From Miltoncostaea sp963771025 (lineage in GTDB: Bacteria; Actinomycetota; Thermoleophilia; Miltoncostaeales; Miltoncostaeaceae): a DNA stretch of 64,000 bases. The position numbers and the translations under genes were made by a program. The stretch spans positions 186,001-250,000 of the forward strand of contig CAVYRL010000003.1 of NCBI GenBank assembly GCA_963771025.1, in the 5' to 3' direction. Positions 25,758-34,871 of the stretch are shown piece by piece. Position 1 is the stretch's first letter; each line of letters begins with the position of its first letter. The notes under the pieces were generated by a model that saw nothing but the letters and a program-made list of their open reading frames with translations, was not told the origin of the DNA and ran no database searches.

Positions 25758-27125
25758 GTGCACCAGACCGTCGACACGAACGTCCAGTACCGCCTCTCGG
25801 AGGTGATCGGCGCGCTGTCGCACGCCCTCGATCTGACCGAAGGCCAGCCGGTCGGGCACAGCCAGCGGAGTTGCATGATCGGGATGGAGCTCGCCGAGCG
25901 GCTCGACCTGGACCCGGACGTGCGGCGCGACCTCTTCTACGCAATCCTGCTCAAGGACGCCGGCTGCTCGAGCAGCGCGGCCCGCATGTGCGAGCTGTTC
26001 GCCACCGACGACCGCGACCTGAAGCGCGAGTTCTCGTTCGTGGACTGGACGAGCACCGCCGAGTTCGTGCGTTATGCGGCCAAGAACGTGGCGCCCGAGT
26101 CGTCGGGCTTCGGTCGCGCGGCCCAGCTTCTGCGCGCCCTGCGCAGCCTCCGGCGGGAGGCCGACGACCTCAACGACGCCCGCTGCGACCGCGGCGCGCG
26201 GCTGGTGGCGATGCTGGGCTTCCCTCCCGCCACCTCGAGCGCGGTACGCGCCCTCGATGAGCACTGGGACGGCAGCGGCCGGCCGGACGGGCTGGAGGGC
26301 GAGGCGATCCCCCTGATCTCGCGCATCGCCTGCCTCGCGCAGACGGCCGAGGTGTTCATGTCGGTCGACGGCCCGCAGGGTGCGCTGGACGTGGTGCGCG
26401 AGCGTCGCGGCCGCTGGTTCGACCCGCGGATCGCCGACGCCTTCCTGGCGATCGGGCCCGACGACCCGCTGTGGATGCGCATGGCGCAGGATGCGACGGC
26501 GGAGGTGATGCTCGCGCTCGAGCCGCGCGAGGCGGGCCTGTCGTTGACCGACGACGACGGGCTGGACCGCGTGGCGGAGGCATTCGCCGGCGTGATCGAC
26601 GCGAAGTCGCCCTACACGGCGCGTCATTCGGTGGGCGTCGCGACGTACGCCGTCGCGATCGGCGAGCGCATGGATTTCGACCCGCTGCGGCTGCGCGCGC
26701 TGCACCGGGCCGGTCTGCTCCACGACATCGGCAAGCTCGGCGTCTCGAACCTGATCCTCGACAAAGCCGGCCCGCTCACCGACGCCGAGTTCGCCGAGGT
26801 GCGCCGGCACCCGCTGTACACCGAGCAGATCCTGCGCCGCATCACGCCCTTCGCCGACCTCGCCGTCTCGGCCGCCGGTCACCACGAGCGGATCGACGGG
26901 CGCGGCTACCACCGCGGCATCCGCGCCGACCTGCTCCCCCTGGAGGCCCGCATCCTCGCCGTCGCCGACGTCTACGAGGCGCTCACCGCTGACCGGCCCT
27001 ATCGCGCCCCGATGCAGCGCGACGCGGCGCTCAGCATCATGTGGAAGGACTCCGGCACCGCCTTCGCGCCCGACTGCGTGGCCGCGCTGCGCGACGTCAC
27101 GCAGGGGTGCGACCAGCAGATCTGA
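25758..27125 (+). CDS. Cytosolic HD-GYP protein with a degenerate second HD domain
   Basis: About 455 residues. Two HD-type modules in tandem. The first (about 10-215) has lost its metal motif: where HD should be it reads ILLKDAGCSSSAARM, though DEHWDGSGRPDGL keeps a GYP-loop echo. The second (about 285-450) is complete: RHSVGVATYA, LLHDIGKLGV, HHERIDGRGYHRG, VADVYEALTADRPYR. It should hydrolyse cyclic di-GMP in the cytosol, with the first module perhaps sensory. The GTG at 25758 begins HQTVDTNVQYRLSEV; an upstream start at 25668 is possible. The stop shares one base with the ATG of the pyrophosphatase gene (TGATG). Confidence 0.88.
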   Translation: MHQTVDTNVQYRLSEVIGALSHALDLTEGQPVGHSQRSCMIGMELAERLDLDPDVRRDLFYAILLKDAGCSSSAARMCELFATDDRDLKREFSFVDWTSTAEFVRYAAKNVAPESSGFGRAAQLLRALRSLRREADDLNDARCDRGARLVAMLGFPPATSSAVRALDEHWDGSGRPDGLEGEAIPLISRIACLAQTAEVFMSVDGPQGALDVVRERRGRWFDPRIADAFLAIGPDDPLWMRMAQDATAEVMLALEPREAGLSLTDDDGLDRVAEAFAGVIDAKSPYTARHSVGVATYAVAIGERMDFDPLRLRALHRAGLLHDIGKLGVSNLILDKAGPLTDAEFAEVRRHPLYTEQILRRITPFADLAVSAAGHHERIDGRGYHRGIRADLLPLEARILAVADVYEALTADRPYRAPMQRDAALSIMWKDSGTAFAPDCVAALRDVTQGCDQQI

Positions 27126-28801
27126 TGTGTGTGCGAAACTCCGCGTCGCCCGCACAGACGAGTCGTGAGGACCGCCTCATCGCCACCATCTACGTCACGG
27201 GGCACCGGAATCCGGACATGGACTCCATCGCCTCCGCCATCGGATACGCCGAGCTCAAGGGCCGCCTGGACTCGGGCAACACCTACGTCCCGGTCCGTCT
27301 CGGAGAGCTGAACGCCCAGGCCCAGTGGGCTTTGGAGCGCAGCGAGGCGCCGGCGCCGGAGCTGCTCGACCACGTGATGCTGCGGGCGCGCGACGTGATG
27401 CGCAAGGACCACCCGTGCGCGAACCACAACGACTCTCTGCGCGCGGTGGGTGTCGCGATGGCCAAGGCCAATGTCGACCTGATCCCGATCGTGGACGACG
27501 ACGGCCTCATCGTGGGCATCCTGACCGCGCGCGACCTGGCCCGCCGGTACATCAAGGAGTCGGGCGAGCCCTCGAGCTTCGCGGACCGCCCGGCGTCGGC
27601 CGACCTGATCGTCGAGGTGCTCGGCGGCACGCTGCTGGTGGAGCCCCAGCGCCGCCTGACCGGGCGCCTGTGGGCGGTCACGGTGGACGTCGAGACCATG
27701 GGCAGCACGATGGGCCCCAACGACATCGTGGTGATCGGCAACCGTCACGACGCGCAGCAGCGGGCGGTGGCGCTCGGCGTGGCGCTGGTGGTGTCGCCCT
27801 ACGACGGCGCGCCCGACGACGATGTGATCGCCGCGGCCAGGGCGAGCGGCACCGGCGTGGTGCTCTCCCCTCTCGACTCGTACGTGACCGGCCGACTGGT
27901 GTCGCTGTCGGTGCCGGTGCGCGAGGTGATGAGCCGCGATCCCCTGGTCGCCGAGCCGGACGACCTCCTGGCCGATATCGCCGACCGGATCAAGGACGTG
28001 CACTACAGCGCCGCGATCGCGATCGACGAGCGCGGCGCCCCGGTGGGCACCGTGACCCGGGCCGAGCTGGTGAACCCCGTGCCGCGCCAGGTGCTGCTGG
28101 TGGACCACGCCGAGCAGGCGCAGAGCGTCCCCGGAGTCGCGCAGGCGCACATCGTCGAGATCCTCGACCACCACCACGTCGGCTCGATCGAGACGCGGTT
28201 CCCCGTGGCGGCCACATTCGACCCCGTCGGGAGCACGGCGACCCTGGTGGTCGAGCGCTTCCGGAGCCACGGCCGCGAGCCCCAGCGGCCCACCGCGACG
28301 ATGCTGCTGGCGGCCGTGCTGTCGGACACGGTCATCCTGAGCTCGCCGACGACCACCGAGCGCGATCATGACGTGGTGGCCTATCTGGAGGAGCTGCTGC
28401 GGGTCGACGCGCGCCAGTTCGGCACCGAGATGTTCGAGGCGTCCTCCGACGTCGGCGACGTCCCCGCGGCCGACATCATCCGGCGCGACGCCAAGGAGTA
28501 CGAGGTCAGCCACGGACGCAGGATGTGCGTGGCCCAGATCGAGACCGTCGGCAAGCGCCTGCTCAGCCGGCGACCCGAGCTGCTCGAGGCGATGGAGGGA
28601 GTGCGCGAGCGGATGGACTACGTGCTCTACGCCCTGATGATCACCGACATCGTCGAGAAGGGCACCGAGTTGCTCGTCGCGGGCGACTCGACCCCGGTGG
28701 AGCGCGCCTTCGCCGTCGGCGCCGAGGGGGGCGTGCTGGATCTGCCCGGCGTCATGAGCCGCAAGAAGCAGGTCGCTCCCAAACTGCTGGCCGCCTTCTA
28801 G
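27125..28801 (+). CDS. ppaC: Family II manganese-dependent inorganic pyrophosphatase with CBS and DRTGG inserts
   Basis: 558 residues, the length of CBS-PPases. DHH domain: VTGHRNPDMDSIASAIGYAE at about 20-39 and, after the inserts, the DHHH motif in EILDHHHVGS and LLAAVLSDTVIL. Between them lie CBS repeat one (about 90-145), a DRTGG domain (about 160-260) and CBS repeat two (about 280-330). The DHHA2 domain forms the C-terminus. It cleaves PPi to phosphate; in this subfamily AMP, ADP and diadenosine polyphosphates bind the insert and set activity. One-base overlap with the HD-GYP gene. The start at 27125 is chosen for that overlap. Confidence 0.92.
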   Translation: MCVRNSASPAQTSREDRLIATIYVTGHRNPDMDSIASAIGYAELKGRLDSGNTYVPVRLGELNAQAQWALERSEAPAPELLDHVMLRARDVMRKDHPCANHNDSLRAVGVAMAKANVDLIPIVDDDGLIVGILTARDLARRYIKESGEPSSFADRPASADLIVEVLGGTLLVEPQRRLTGRLWAVTVDVETMGSTMGPNDIVVIGNRHDAQQRAVALGVALVVSPYDGAPDDDVIAAARASGTGVVLSPLDSYVTGRLVSLSVPVREVMSRDPLVAEPDDLLADIADRIKDVHYSAAIAIDERGAPVGTVTRAELVNPVPRQVLLVDHAEQAQSVPGVAQAHIVEILDHHHVGSIETRFPVAATFDPVGSTATLVVERFRSHGREPQRPTATMLLAAVLSDTVILSSPTTTERDHDVVAYLEELLRVDARQFGTEMFEASSDVGDVPAADIIRRDAKEYEVSHGRRMCVAQIETVGKRLLSRRPELLEAMEGVRERMDYVLYALMITDIVEKGTELLVAGDSTPVERAFAVGAEGGVLDLPGVMSRKKQVAPKLLAAF

Positions 28802-28846
28802 GTCGCCGCCCCGAGTCACAGCCGGCTCTCAGGAACGGAGTCTACC

Positions 28847-29620
28847 GTGGTCTCATCCGGTGACGCGCGGCGAGGGGCGACGACGATGGCAGGCGAAGCG
28901 AACGGGTCTGCGGTGCGCGACCAGACGGCGGCAGGGGTGCGCATCCTGGTCGTCGACGACGAGGACAGCATCACGCAGCTGTTGTGCACGGCGCTGCGGT
29001 ACGAGGGCTTCGAGACCTCCTCGGCGGCCAACGGCCGCGAGGCGATGACCGCCGCGGCGACGTTCCGTCCCGACCTCGTGCTGCTGGACGTCATGCTGCC
29101 GGACATGGACGGATTCGAGCTGCACCGGCGGCTCACGAGCACGTCGACGCCCCGCCTGCCGGTGGTGTTCCTGACCGCCCGGCGCGACACCGACGACCGG
29201 GTGCGCGGCCTCACGATCGGCGCTGACGACTACGTGGTGAAGCCGTTCAGCCTCGAAGAGCTGGTTGCGCGCGTGCGTGCCGTGCTGCGCCGGACCCGCG
29301 GCGAGAGCGAGACCGGGCGCCGCCTGGTGTACGAGGACCTCGAACTGGACGAGGAGAGCCGCGAGGTTCGCCGGGCCGGGCAGCTGGTGGAGCTCACCCC
29401 CACCGAGTTCGGGCTGCTGCGGTACCTGCTCTCCAACGCCGGCCGCGTGCTCAGCAAGGCCCAGATCCTCGACCACGTCTGGAACTACGACTTCGGCGGC
29501 GACTCGAACGTCGTGGAGACCTACATCAGCTACCTGCGCAAGAAGGTCGACACCACCGGCGAGCCGCTGATCCACACGGTGCGCGGGTTCGGCTACTCGC
29601 TACGCCTGAAGCCCCGCTAG
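28847..29620 (+). CDS. OmpR-family response regulator, MprA/TrcR-like
   Basis: 257 residues. After about 28 unconserved residues the receiver begins RILVVDDEDSITQLL, with the phospho-acceptor in LVLLDVMLPDMDG, Thr in FLTARRD and Lys in YVVKPFSLEEL. The C-terminal winged helix has LTPTEFGLLRYLLSNAGRV and VETYISYLRKKVD. It pairs with the histidine kinase that starts 15 bases after the stop. GTG at 28847 has GGAACGGAG about six bases upstream; ATG at 28886 is a later in-frame option. Confidence 0.93.
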   Translation: MVSSGDARRGATTMAGEANGSAVRDQTAAGVRILVVDDEDSITQLLCTALRYEGFETSSAANGREAMTAAATFRPDLVLLDVMLPDMDGFELHRRLTSTSTPRLPVVFLTARRDTDDRVRGLTIGADDYVVKPFSLEELVARVRAVLRRTRGESETGRRLVYEDLELDEESREVRRAGQLVELTPTEFGLLRYLLSNAGRVLSKAQILDHVWNYDFGGDSNVVETYISYLRKKVDTTGEPLIHTVRGFGYSLRLKPR

Positions 29621-29635
29621 CGGTGCGCTGACGCC

Positions 29636-31078
29636 GTGTCGCTTCGGGTACGTCTCATGCTGGTCACGCTCGCGATGGTCGCCGTCGCGCTGTTCCTGGC
29701 CGGATGGGCGACCCACGCGGCGCTCCGCTCGTTTCTGATCGACAGGGTCGATCGCGACCTCTTGACGGCCCAGTTGCCTCAGGTCGGTCGCTACGACGCC
29801 GACGAGGGGCGCGGCGTGCCCGGTGGTTTCGGCGCGCCGGGAGAGCACGTCGTGCCCGCGGGCTTCCGCGCCCGCTCGGTCGCCCAGGTCCGGACCTCCT
29901 CCGGCCTGGTCGTCAGCATCCTCCGGGAAAGCGAGGACGTGACCCTGCCGGCGGTCATCAGGTCCGGCTACTCGACGGTCGACGCGGGCCAGGCCGGCCA
30001 GTACCGCGTGCTCAAGGTGAGCGACGGGTCGCCCGCGCTCGGCCGCCTGCCCCCGGGCATCGTCCCCGCCGGAGGCTCTCTGCTTGTGGCGGTCCCGCTG
30101 GCGGACGCCAACGCCACGCTCCAGCGCCTGCTGATGATCGAGCTCGCGGTCGGTGTCGTGACCCTCGCCGCGCTGGCCGTGCTGGCTCTGTGGCTCGTGC
30201 GCCTCAGCCTGCGTCCGCTGGACCGGATCGGCGCCACGGCCGACGCGATCTCCGGCGGTGACCTGACCCAGCGCGTGTCGGAGGACAACCCCCACACCGA
30301 GGTCGGACGCCTCGGACGAACCCTGAACGGCATGCTCGACAGCATCGAGAAGGCCTTCGCCGAGCGGCGCGAGAGCGAGCGCCGCCTGCGCCAGTTCGTG
30401 GGCGACGCGTCCCACGAGCTGCAGACCCCGCTCACCTCGGTCCGCGGCTACGCCGAGCTCTTCCGCCGGGGGGCCGCCCAGCGGCCAGACGACCTCGAGA
30501 CCACCATGCGCCGCATCGAGGCCGAAGCCGCGCGCATGGGTGTGCTGGTCGACGACCTGCTGCTGCTCGCGCGGCTCGACGAAGGCCGCCCGCTCGAGCG
30601 CCGCCCGCTCGACGTGACGAACCTCGTGACGGAACTGGTGGGCGACGCCCGCGTGGTGGAGCCCAACCGCCCGATCGAGATCGTCTCGGAGGGCCCCGTG
30701 ATCGTGGACGGCGACGACGTGCGCCTGCGTCAGGTGGTGGGCAACCTGCTCAGCAACGCGCGCGCCCACACGCCGTGGGGGGCGCCGGTCACCGTGCGGG
30801 TGCTGGCCCGCGACGGCGAGGCTGTCCTCGAGGTGGCCGACTCGGGCCCCGGCATGGCCTCCGAGCACGCCGAGCGGGTGTTCGAGCGTTTCTTCCGCGC
30901 GGATCCCTCGCGGGCGCGCGCCAGCGGGGGCAGCGGCCTGGGGCTGTCGATCGTCGCGGCGATCACCGAGGCGCACGGCGGTCGCACCGACGTGGAGTCG
31001 GTACCCGGCCACGGCTCCACCTTCCGCGTGGTGCTGCCGCTCACACTCGATCCACAGGGCGGTACCACGCCCGGCTGA
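29636..31078 (+). CDS. Membrane sensor histidine kinase, MprB/TrcS-like
   Basis: 480 residues. Membrane segment at about 7-29, an extracytoplasmic domain of about 130 residues rich in Gly and Pro, a second membrane segment (ELAVGVVTLAALAVLALWLV), HAMP (LSLRPLDRIGATADAISGGDL), HisKA with the phospho-His in VGDASHELQTPLTSVRGY, and an ATPase domain with NLLSNARAH, DSGPGM and GGSGLGLSIVAAI. It acts with the response regulator just upstream. Signal unknown. Its TGA stop forms a CTGA whose CTG is in frame with the downstream glycosyltransferase. Confidence 0.94.
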   Translation: MSLRVRLMLVTLAMVAVALFLAGWATHAALRSFLIDRVDRDLLTAQLPQVGRYDADEGRGVPGGFGAPGEHVVPAGFRARSVAQVRTSSGLVVSILRESEDVTLPAVIRSGYSTVDAGQAGQYRVLKVSDGSPALGRLPPGIVPAGGSLLVAVPLADANATLQRLLMIELAVGVVTLAALAVLALWLVRLSLRPLDRIGATADAISGGDLTQRVSEDNPHTEVGRLGRTLNGMLDSIEKAFAERRESERRLRQFVGDASHELQTPLTSVRGYAELFRRGAAQRPDDLETTMRRIEAEAARMGVLVDDLLLLARLDEGRPLERRPLDVTNLVTELVGDARVVEPNRPIEIVSEGPVIVDGDDVRLRQVVGNLLSNARAHTPWGAPVTVRVLARDGEAVLEVADSGPGMASEHAERVFERFFRADPSRARASGGSGLGLSIVAAITEAHGGRTDVESVPGHGSTFRVVLPLTLDPQGGTTPG

Positions 31079-31101
31079 GGTTGCTCGCCGATCCTCTCGG
31101 C

Positions 31102-32385
31102 ATGTCAACCTCCGCCGCCCCCCTCCCCTCCACGTGGCGCGACGCTCCGTCGCCCGCGCCCACGACTCCCGTCCGCACCACCCGCACCCCCATCGCGGTG
31201 CCCGACCCGTGCGGTCTGCCGATCGTCAACGTCGTCGTCCCGGTCCACAACGAGGAGATCGACCTCGAGCCGAGCGTCCGCCGCCTGCGCGCCTACCTCG
31301 ATGGCGCCTTCCCGTTCGCGGCCCGCATCACGATCGCCGACAACGCCAGCACCGACGGAACGTGGGACATCGCGTGCCGGCTGCGCGACGAGCTGACCGG
31401 CGTCGAGGCGGTGCGGCTCGAGGCGAAGGGCCGCGGCCGGGCCCTCCGCGCGGCCTGGGAGGCCAGCCACGCCGCCGTGCTCGCCTACATGGACGTCGAC
31501 CTCTCCACCGATCTCGCCGGCCTGCTGCCGTTGGTCGCCCCCCTGGTGAGCGGCCACAGCGACGTGGCCATCGGCAGTCGCCGCGCACGCGGCTCGCGCG
31601 TGGTGCGCGGCCCCAAGCGCGAGCTGATCTCGCGGGGGTACAACGTGCTGCTCCACGCAACGCTTCGCACCCGCTTCAGCGACGCCCAGTGCGGCTTCAA
31701 AGCCATCCGCGCCGACGCGGCGCGCGAGGTGCTGCCCCTGCTGCAGGACGGCGCGTGGTTCTTCGACACCGAGATGCTGGTGCTGGCCGAGCGGGCGGGG
31801 ATGCGAATCCACGAGGTCCCGGTCGATTGGATCGACGACCCGGACAGCCGGGTGGATATCGTCGCGACGGCCCTCGCCGACCTGAGGGGTATCGCCCGCG
31901 TGCGCAGGGACCTGTCGCACGGTCCCCTGCGCGCGCGCCTCGACGCGCTGCGCGCGGGCACCCGCCGGCCCGGCGGCCTGGTGCGCCAGATCGTCCGCTT
32001 CGGCGTGATCGGGATCGCCAGCACCCTCGCGTACGTCGCCATCTACCTGCTGCTGCGCGGGTCGCTGGGAGCGCAGACGGCGAACGCGATCGCCCTGGTC
32101 GTCACGGCCGTCGCCAACACGGCGGCCAACCGTCGCGTCACGTTCGGCGTGCGCGGCCGGTCCGGCTGGCTGCGCCACCAGCTCCAGGGGCTCGGCGTGT
32201 TCGCGGTCGCCCTGGCGCTGACGAGCGGATCGCTGGTCGCCCTGCACCTGGTGACCGACACCCCGCCGCGCGCCGTCGAGGTGGCCGTCCTCGTCGTCGC
32301 GAACGCCGCGGCCACCCTGATCCGCTTCCTGCTGCTGCGCGCCTGGGTGTTCGGCTCCGAGCGCGCCGCGACGGCGGCCTCCTGA
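31102..32385 (+). CDS. Glycosyltransferase family 2 fused to a GtrA membrane domain
   Basis: 427 residues. A DPM1-like GT2 domain (about 40-275) has VVVPVHNEEIDL, IADNASTDGT, the metal-binding YMDVDLSTDLAG, and AIGSRRARGSRVVRGPKRELIS. A GtrA/DPMS-like domain follows (about 290-425) with four membrane segments: VRQIVRFGVIGIASTLAYVAI, then TANAIALVVTAVANTAANRR and so on. Such fusions are thought to transfer a sugar to a polyprenyl phosphate and flip it for wall or surface glycan decoration. I used ATG at 31102; a CTG at 31075 overlapping the kinase stop and a TTG at 31081 are in the same frame. Confidence 0.9.
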   Translation: MSTSAAPLPSTWRDAPSPAPTTPVRTTRTPIAVPDPCGLPIVNVVVPVHNEEIDLEPSVRRLRAYLDGAFPFAARITIADNASTDGTWDIACRLRDELTGVEAVRLEAKGRGRALRAAWEASHAAVLAYMDVDLSTDLAGLLPLVAPLVSGHSDVAIGSRRARGSRVVRGPKRELISRGYNVLLHATLRTRFSDAQCGFKAIRADAAREVLPLLQDGAWFFDTEMLVLAERAGMRIHEVPVDWIDDPDSRVDIVATALADLRGIARVRRDLSHGPLRARLDALRAGTRRPGGLVRQIVRFGVIGIASTLAYVAIYLLLRGSLGAQTANAIALVVTAVANTAANRRVTFGVRGRSGWLRHQLQGLGVFAVALALTSGSLVALHLVTDTPPRAVEVAVLVVANAAATLIRFLLLRAWVFGSERAATAAS

Positions 32386-32395
32386 CCGGGAGGAT

Positions 32396-33373
32396 TCAGG
32401 CCGGCGTGCCCGCGCTGCCGCGAATCGCCAGCGCGGTGGGCAGCGGGACGGGCATCGGCGGGACGCCGCCCTCGATCATCGCGGCGAGCATCAGGCCCGC
32501 GAGCTCGCCCATCGGCCGGTAGGGCACGAACACGCTGGTCAGCCCGAGCGCGTCGTTGCCCTCCAGGTCGTCGAACCCGACGATCGAGACGTCGGCCGGG
32601 ACGTCGAGGCCCATGCGCCGGGCCGCGTGGAGCGCGCCGCGCGCGAGCAGGTCGCTCAGCGCCAGGATCGCCCCTGGCCGGGGCGTCTGGGCGAGGGCGG
32701 CCCGCGCCACCGTTTCTCCGTCCGCCTCGGTGGGACCCGCCGTCCGCTCGGACGAGACCATGTAGACGCTCATCGGATCGTCGACGCCCCAGGCGTCCCG
32801 GGCGCCGTCGAGCCGCTCGCCGGCTCCGGGCCACGTGAGCACGACCACGTCGCGATGGCCGAGGTCGCGCAGATGGCGCACGGCCGACGCCGCCCCTCCG
32901 GCGACGTCGGCGCGCACCACCCTCTCGGCCTCGGCGGGCGCCGCGTCGAGCACGACGTGCGGATGCGCCGCGGCCGCCGTCGGCGCAGGCGCCGCCCGCA
33001 GATACACGGCCCCATCGACCGCGGCCTCCCCCACCCTGCCGGTGAACAGCACGGCGACCCCGGCGCCGTCGCACGCGTGCACCAGGCCCCGCGCCATCAG
33101 CGCGGCGGATGGGTCGGACAGGAGCGGCTCGGCGTCGCCGTCGGCGACCAGGGCCACGATGCCCGTGCGCCCGAGCGCGAGGGAGCGGGCCGCCGGATCG
33201 GGCCCGGAGTAGCCGATCGCGCTCGCCGCGGCCAGTACTCGCTCCCGCGTGGCAGGGGCGATCCGGTCGGGACGGCTATACGCGTTGGAGACCGTCCACA
33301 CGGAGACACCGGCGGCGTGGGCCACGTCGCGCAGGGTCGGGCGCTTGGGCCGTTCGGGGAACCTTTCACTCAC
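32396..33373 (-). CDS. LacI-family transcriptional regulator
   Basis: 325 residues. The N-terminal HTH (about 12-60) is classic: PTLRDVAHAAGVSVWTVSNAYS, with the hinge PDRIAPATRERVLAAASAIGYSGPDPAARSL. The rest is the periplasmic-binding-protein-like ligand domain with GAILALSDLLARGALHAARRMG and VSIVGFDDLEGNDALGLTSV. Ligand unknown, presumably a sugar or small metabolite. The GTG start at 33373 is right beside a perfect CTAACCGGTTAG palindrome, with a second copy 24 bp further, so it probably controls itself and the divergent acetoacetate-decarboxylase-like gene. Confidence 0.93.
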   Translation of the reverse strand: MSERFPERPKRPTLRDVAHAAGVSVWTVSNAYSRPDRIAPATRERVLAAASAIGYSGPDPAARSLALGRTGIVALVADGDAEPLLSDPSAALMARGLVHACDGAGVAVLFTGRVGEAAVDGAVYLRAAPAPTAAAAHPHVVLDAAPAEAERVVRADVAGGAASAVRHLRDLGHRDVVVLTWPGAGERLDGARDAWGVDDPMSVYMVSSERTAGPTEADGETVARAALAQTPRPGAILALSDLLARGALHAARRMGLDVPADVSIVGFDDLEGNDALGLTSVFVPYRPMGELAGLMLAAMIEGGVPPMPVPLPTALAIRGSAGTPA

Positions 33374-33377
33374 GCGT

Positions 33378-33389
33378 CTAACCGGTTAG
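33378..33389. promoter_or_regulatory. LacI operator O1, CTAACCGGTTAG
   Basis: A perfect 12-base palindrome with a central CG, four bases upstream of the LacI GTG. It has the size and symmetry of LacI-family operators. A TAGCCT at 33387-33392 overlaps it and could be the -10 of the divergent gene. Confidence 0.75.
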
Positions 33390-33401
33390 CCTGGGTGGCA
33401 C

Positions 33402-33413
33402 CTAACCGCCTAG
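33402..33413. promoter_or_regulatory. LacI operator O2, CTAACCGCCTAG
   Basis: A second copy of the operator differing at two positions, 24 bp centre to centre from the perfect copy. It is placed between the two divergent genes. Confidence 0.65.
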
Positions 33414-33446
33414 TCGTTGCCGTCAACGACGCCTCCAGGAGATGTC

Positions 33447-34112
33447 ATGAGCACTCAAATCCCGGCCCCACCTCAACTTGTGACCAATAGCCGAATGCTC
33501 TACTTCGGCTGGGTTCCCGCGGATCCCGACGCGGTCGCACGACTCGTGCACCCCCGCCTGGAACCCAACGGTAACGTCTTCATGAACCAGTACGTGGTCG
33601 ATCGCCCCGAGCAGGCGTCCGGCTTCGGCGCGTACTCGCTGACCTACATGGGCTCCGATCTGGTCGGCCAGGACGCCGACGAGAACACGCCCGGGCGCTG
33701 GTGGACCCACTACTTCAACTCGAGCCCGCTCGTGCGGGCCTACGCCGCCGAGCGGGGCGTCCCGGCCGAGCCGGGCGAGACGGTGCTCGAGATCGTGGAC
33801 GGCGTCCTGACCGCGACGACCATCGTCAACGGGGCGCCGATCGTCCGCACCCGGGCGCGGGTCGGCGAGCTGGGAGACGTCGTGGGCGGCGGGCAGCTGG
33901 TGTACGTGACCGACATCGACGGGACGCTGGTCCACGGCCGCTATCCGTACGTCGCCGGCTTGGTGGACGGCTGGGAGGTCCAGTCGCTCGAGTTCCTCGA
34001 GCCCAACCACCCGTCCTACGCCCTGCGCCCGGCCGACCCGCTCCAGATCCTCTGGGGCTTCCACTCGCCCGCGGCGAGCTTCTGCTACCCCGGCGGGGAG
34101 ACCTCCCTCTAG
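33447..34112 (+). CDS. Acetoacetate-decarboxylase-like protein
   Basis: 221 residues with an acetoacetate decarboxylase-like beta-barrel pattern: LYFGWVPADPDAVARLVHPRLEP at the N-terminus (the RVxxPxxL-like opening), MNQYVVDRP, a GRWWTHYFNSSPLVRAYAAE segment and a later PIVRTRARVG strand. The family includes decarboxylases and unrelated binding proteins; I see no clear catalytic lysine context, so the reaction is not assigned. The ATG has AGGAG five to six bases upstream. It lies opposite the LacI regulator with two operators in the gap, so it is the likely main target. A terminator hairpin follows. Confidence 0.65.
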   Translation: MSTQIPAPPQLVTNSRMLYFGWVPADPDAVARLVHPRLEPNGNVFMNQYVVDRPEQASGFGAYSLTYMGSDLVGQDADENTPGRWWTHYFNSSPLVRAYAAERGVPAEPGETVLEIVDGVLTATTIVNGAPIVRTRARVGELGDVVGGGQLVYVTDIDGTLVHGRYPYVAGLVDGWEVQSLEFLEPNHPSYALRPADPLQILWGFHSPAASFCYPGGETSL

Positions 34113-34128
34113 ACGTTTCGCGCGGGTG

Positions 34129-34161
34129 GCCGAACGGTCGCGCGAAGCGCGGCCGTTCGGC
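34129..34161 (+). terminator. Hairpin terminator
   Basis: GCCGAACGG and CCGTTCGGC form a nine-base outer stem with an inner CGCG/GCGC pairing, 16 bases after the preceding stop. The downstream gene has its own ribosome site. Confidence 0.72.
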
Positions 34162-34207
34162 AGACTCCCGGGCGACGCTCCAGCAATTCCCCCGGAGGAT
34201 GCCGCAG

Positions 34208-34858
34208 ATGGACGTGACCGACGCGATCCGCAAGCGCCGCGCCGTACGGACCTACACCGACCGGCCGGTCGATCCCGACACCCTCGACCGCCTGCTGAGA
34301 CTGGCGCTGCGCGCGCCCAGCGGCGGTGGTCAGCAGGCCTGGAGCCTTCTGGTCGTGCGCGATCCCGAGAAGCGCCTGGCGGTTGGCGAGCTGATCATCG
34401 CCGGCGGCGCCAGCTACTTCGCGATGCTGCGCCCCCAGGGCGACAACACGGACGAGCAGCACGCGGAGTGGGCGCGCGGTTACGCCGAGCAGGTGCTCGG
34501 CAGCTACCGCATCGTCCCGGTCTGGGTCGTCGGCCTGCTGGTGCCCCGCGGATACCCGGAGGGCTTCCCCGGCGGCTATGAGGACGACCTCATCTCGCTT
34601 GCGTTCGCGTTCGAGAACCTGATGCTCGCCGCCCGCGCCGAGGGCATGGGCACCGTGCCGACCACGGCGTTCGCGCGGTTCGAGAAGCCGCGTCTGCGCG
34701 AGATCCTCTCCCTGCCCGAGGACATCGACCCGGCGATCGTGAGCCCACTCGGCTACCCCGAGGCCTTCCCCACCGGGCTCGCCCCGGCGCTGAAGCGCAA
34801 TTTCAAGCCGTGGAAGGCGCTGGTGCACGACGACGCCTACGGCAACGCGCGCGAGTGA
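34208..34858 (+). CDS. Nitroreductase-family flavoprotein
   Basis: 216 residues. Nitroreductase pattern: MDVTDAIRKRRAVRTYTDRPVD at the N-terminus, then LRLALRAPSGGGQQAWSLLVV with the FMN-binding region, and FAFENLMLAARAEGMGT near the C-terminal third. It should bind FMN and reduce nitro- or quinone-type substrates with NAD(P)H; the substrate is unknown. GGAGG at 34194-34198 is well placed for the ATG at 34208; an ATG at 34199 would overlap it. Downstream, 13 bases away, is the pterin dehydratase gene. Confidence 0.9.
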   Translation: MDVTDAIRKRRAVRTYTDRPVDPDTLDRLLRLALRAPSGGGQQAWSLLVVRDPEKRLAVGELIIAGGASYFAMLRPQGDNTDEQHAEWARGYAEQVLGSYRIVPVWVVGLLVPRGYPEGFPGGYEDDLISLAFAFENLMLAARAEGMGTVPTTAFARFEKPRLREILSLPEDIDPAIVSPLGYPEAFPTGLAPALKRNFKPWKALVHDDAYGNARE

Positions 34859-34871
34859 CCCGGGAGCGGTG

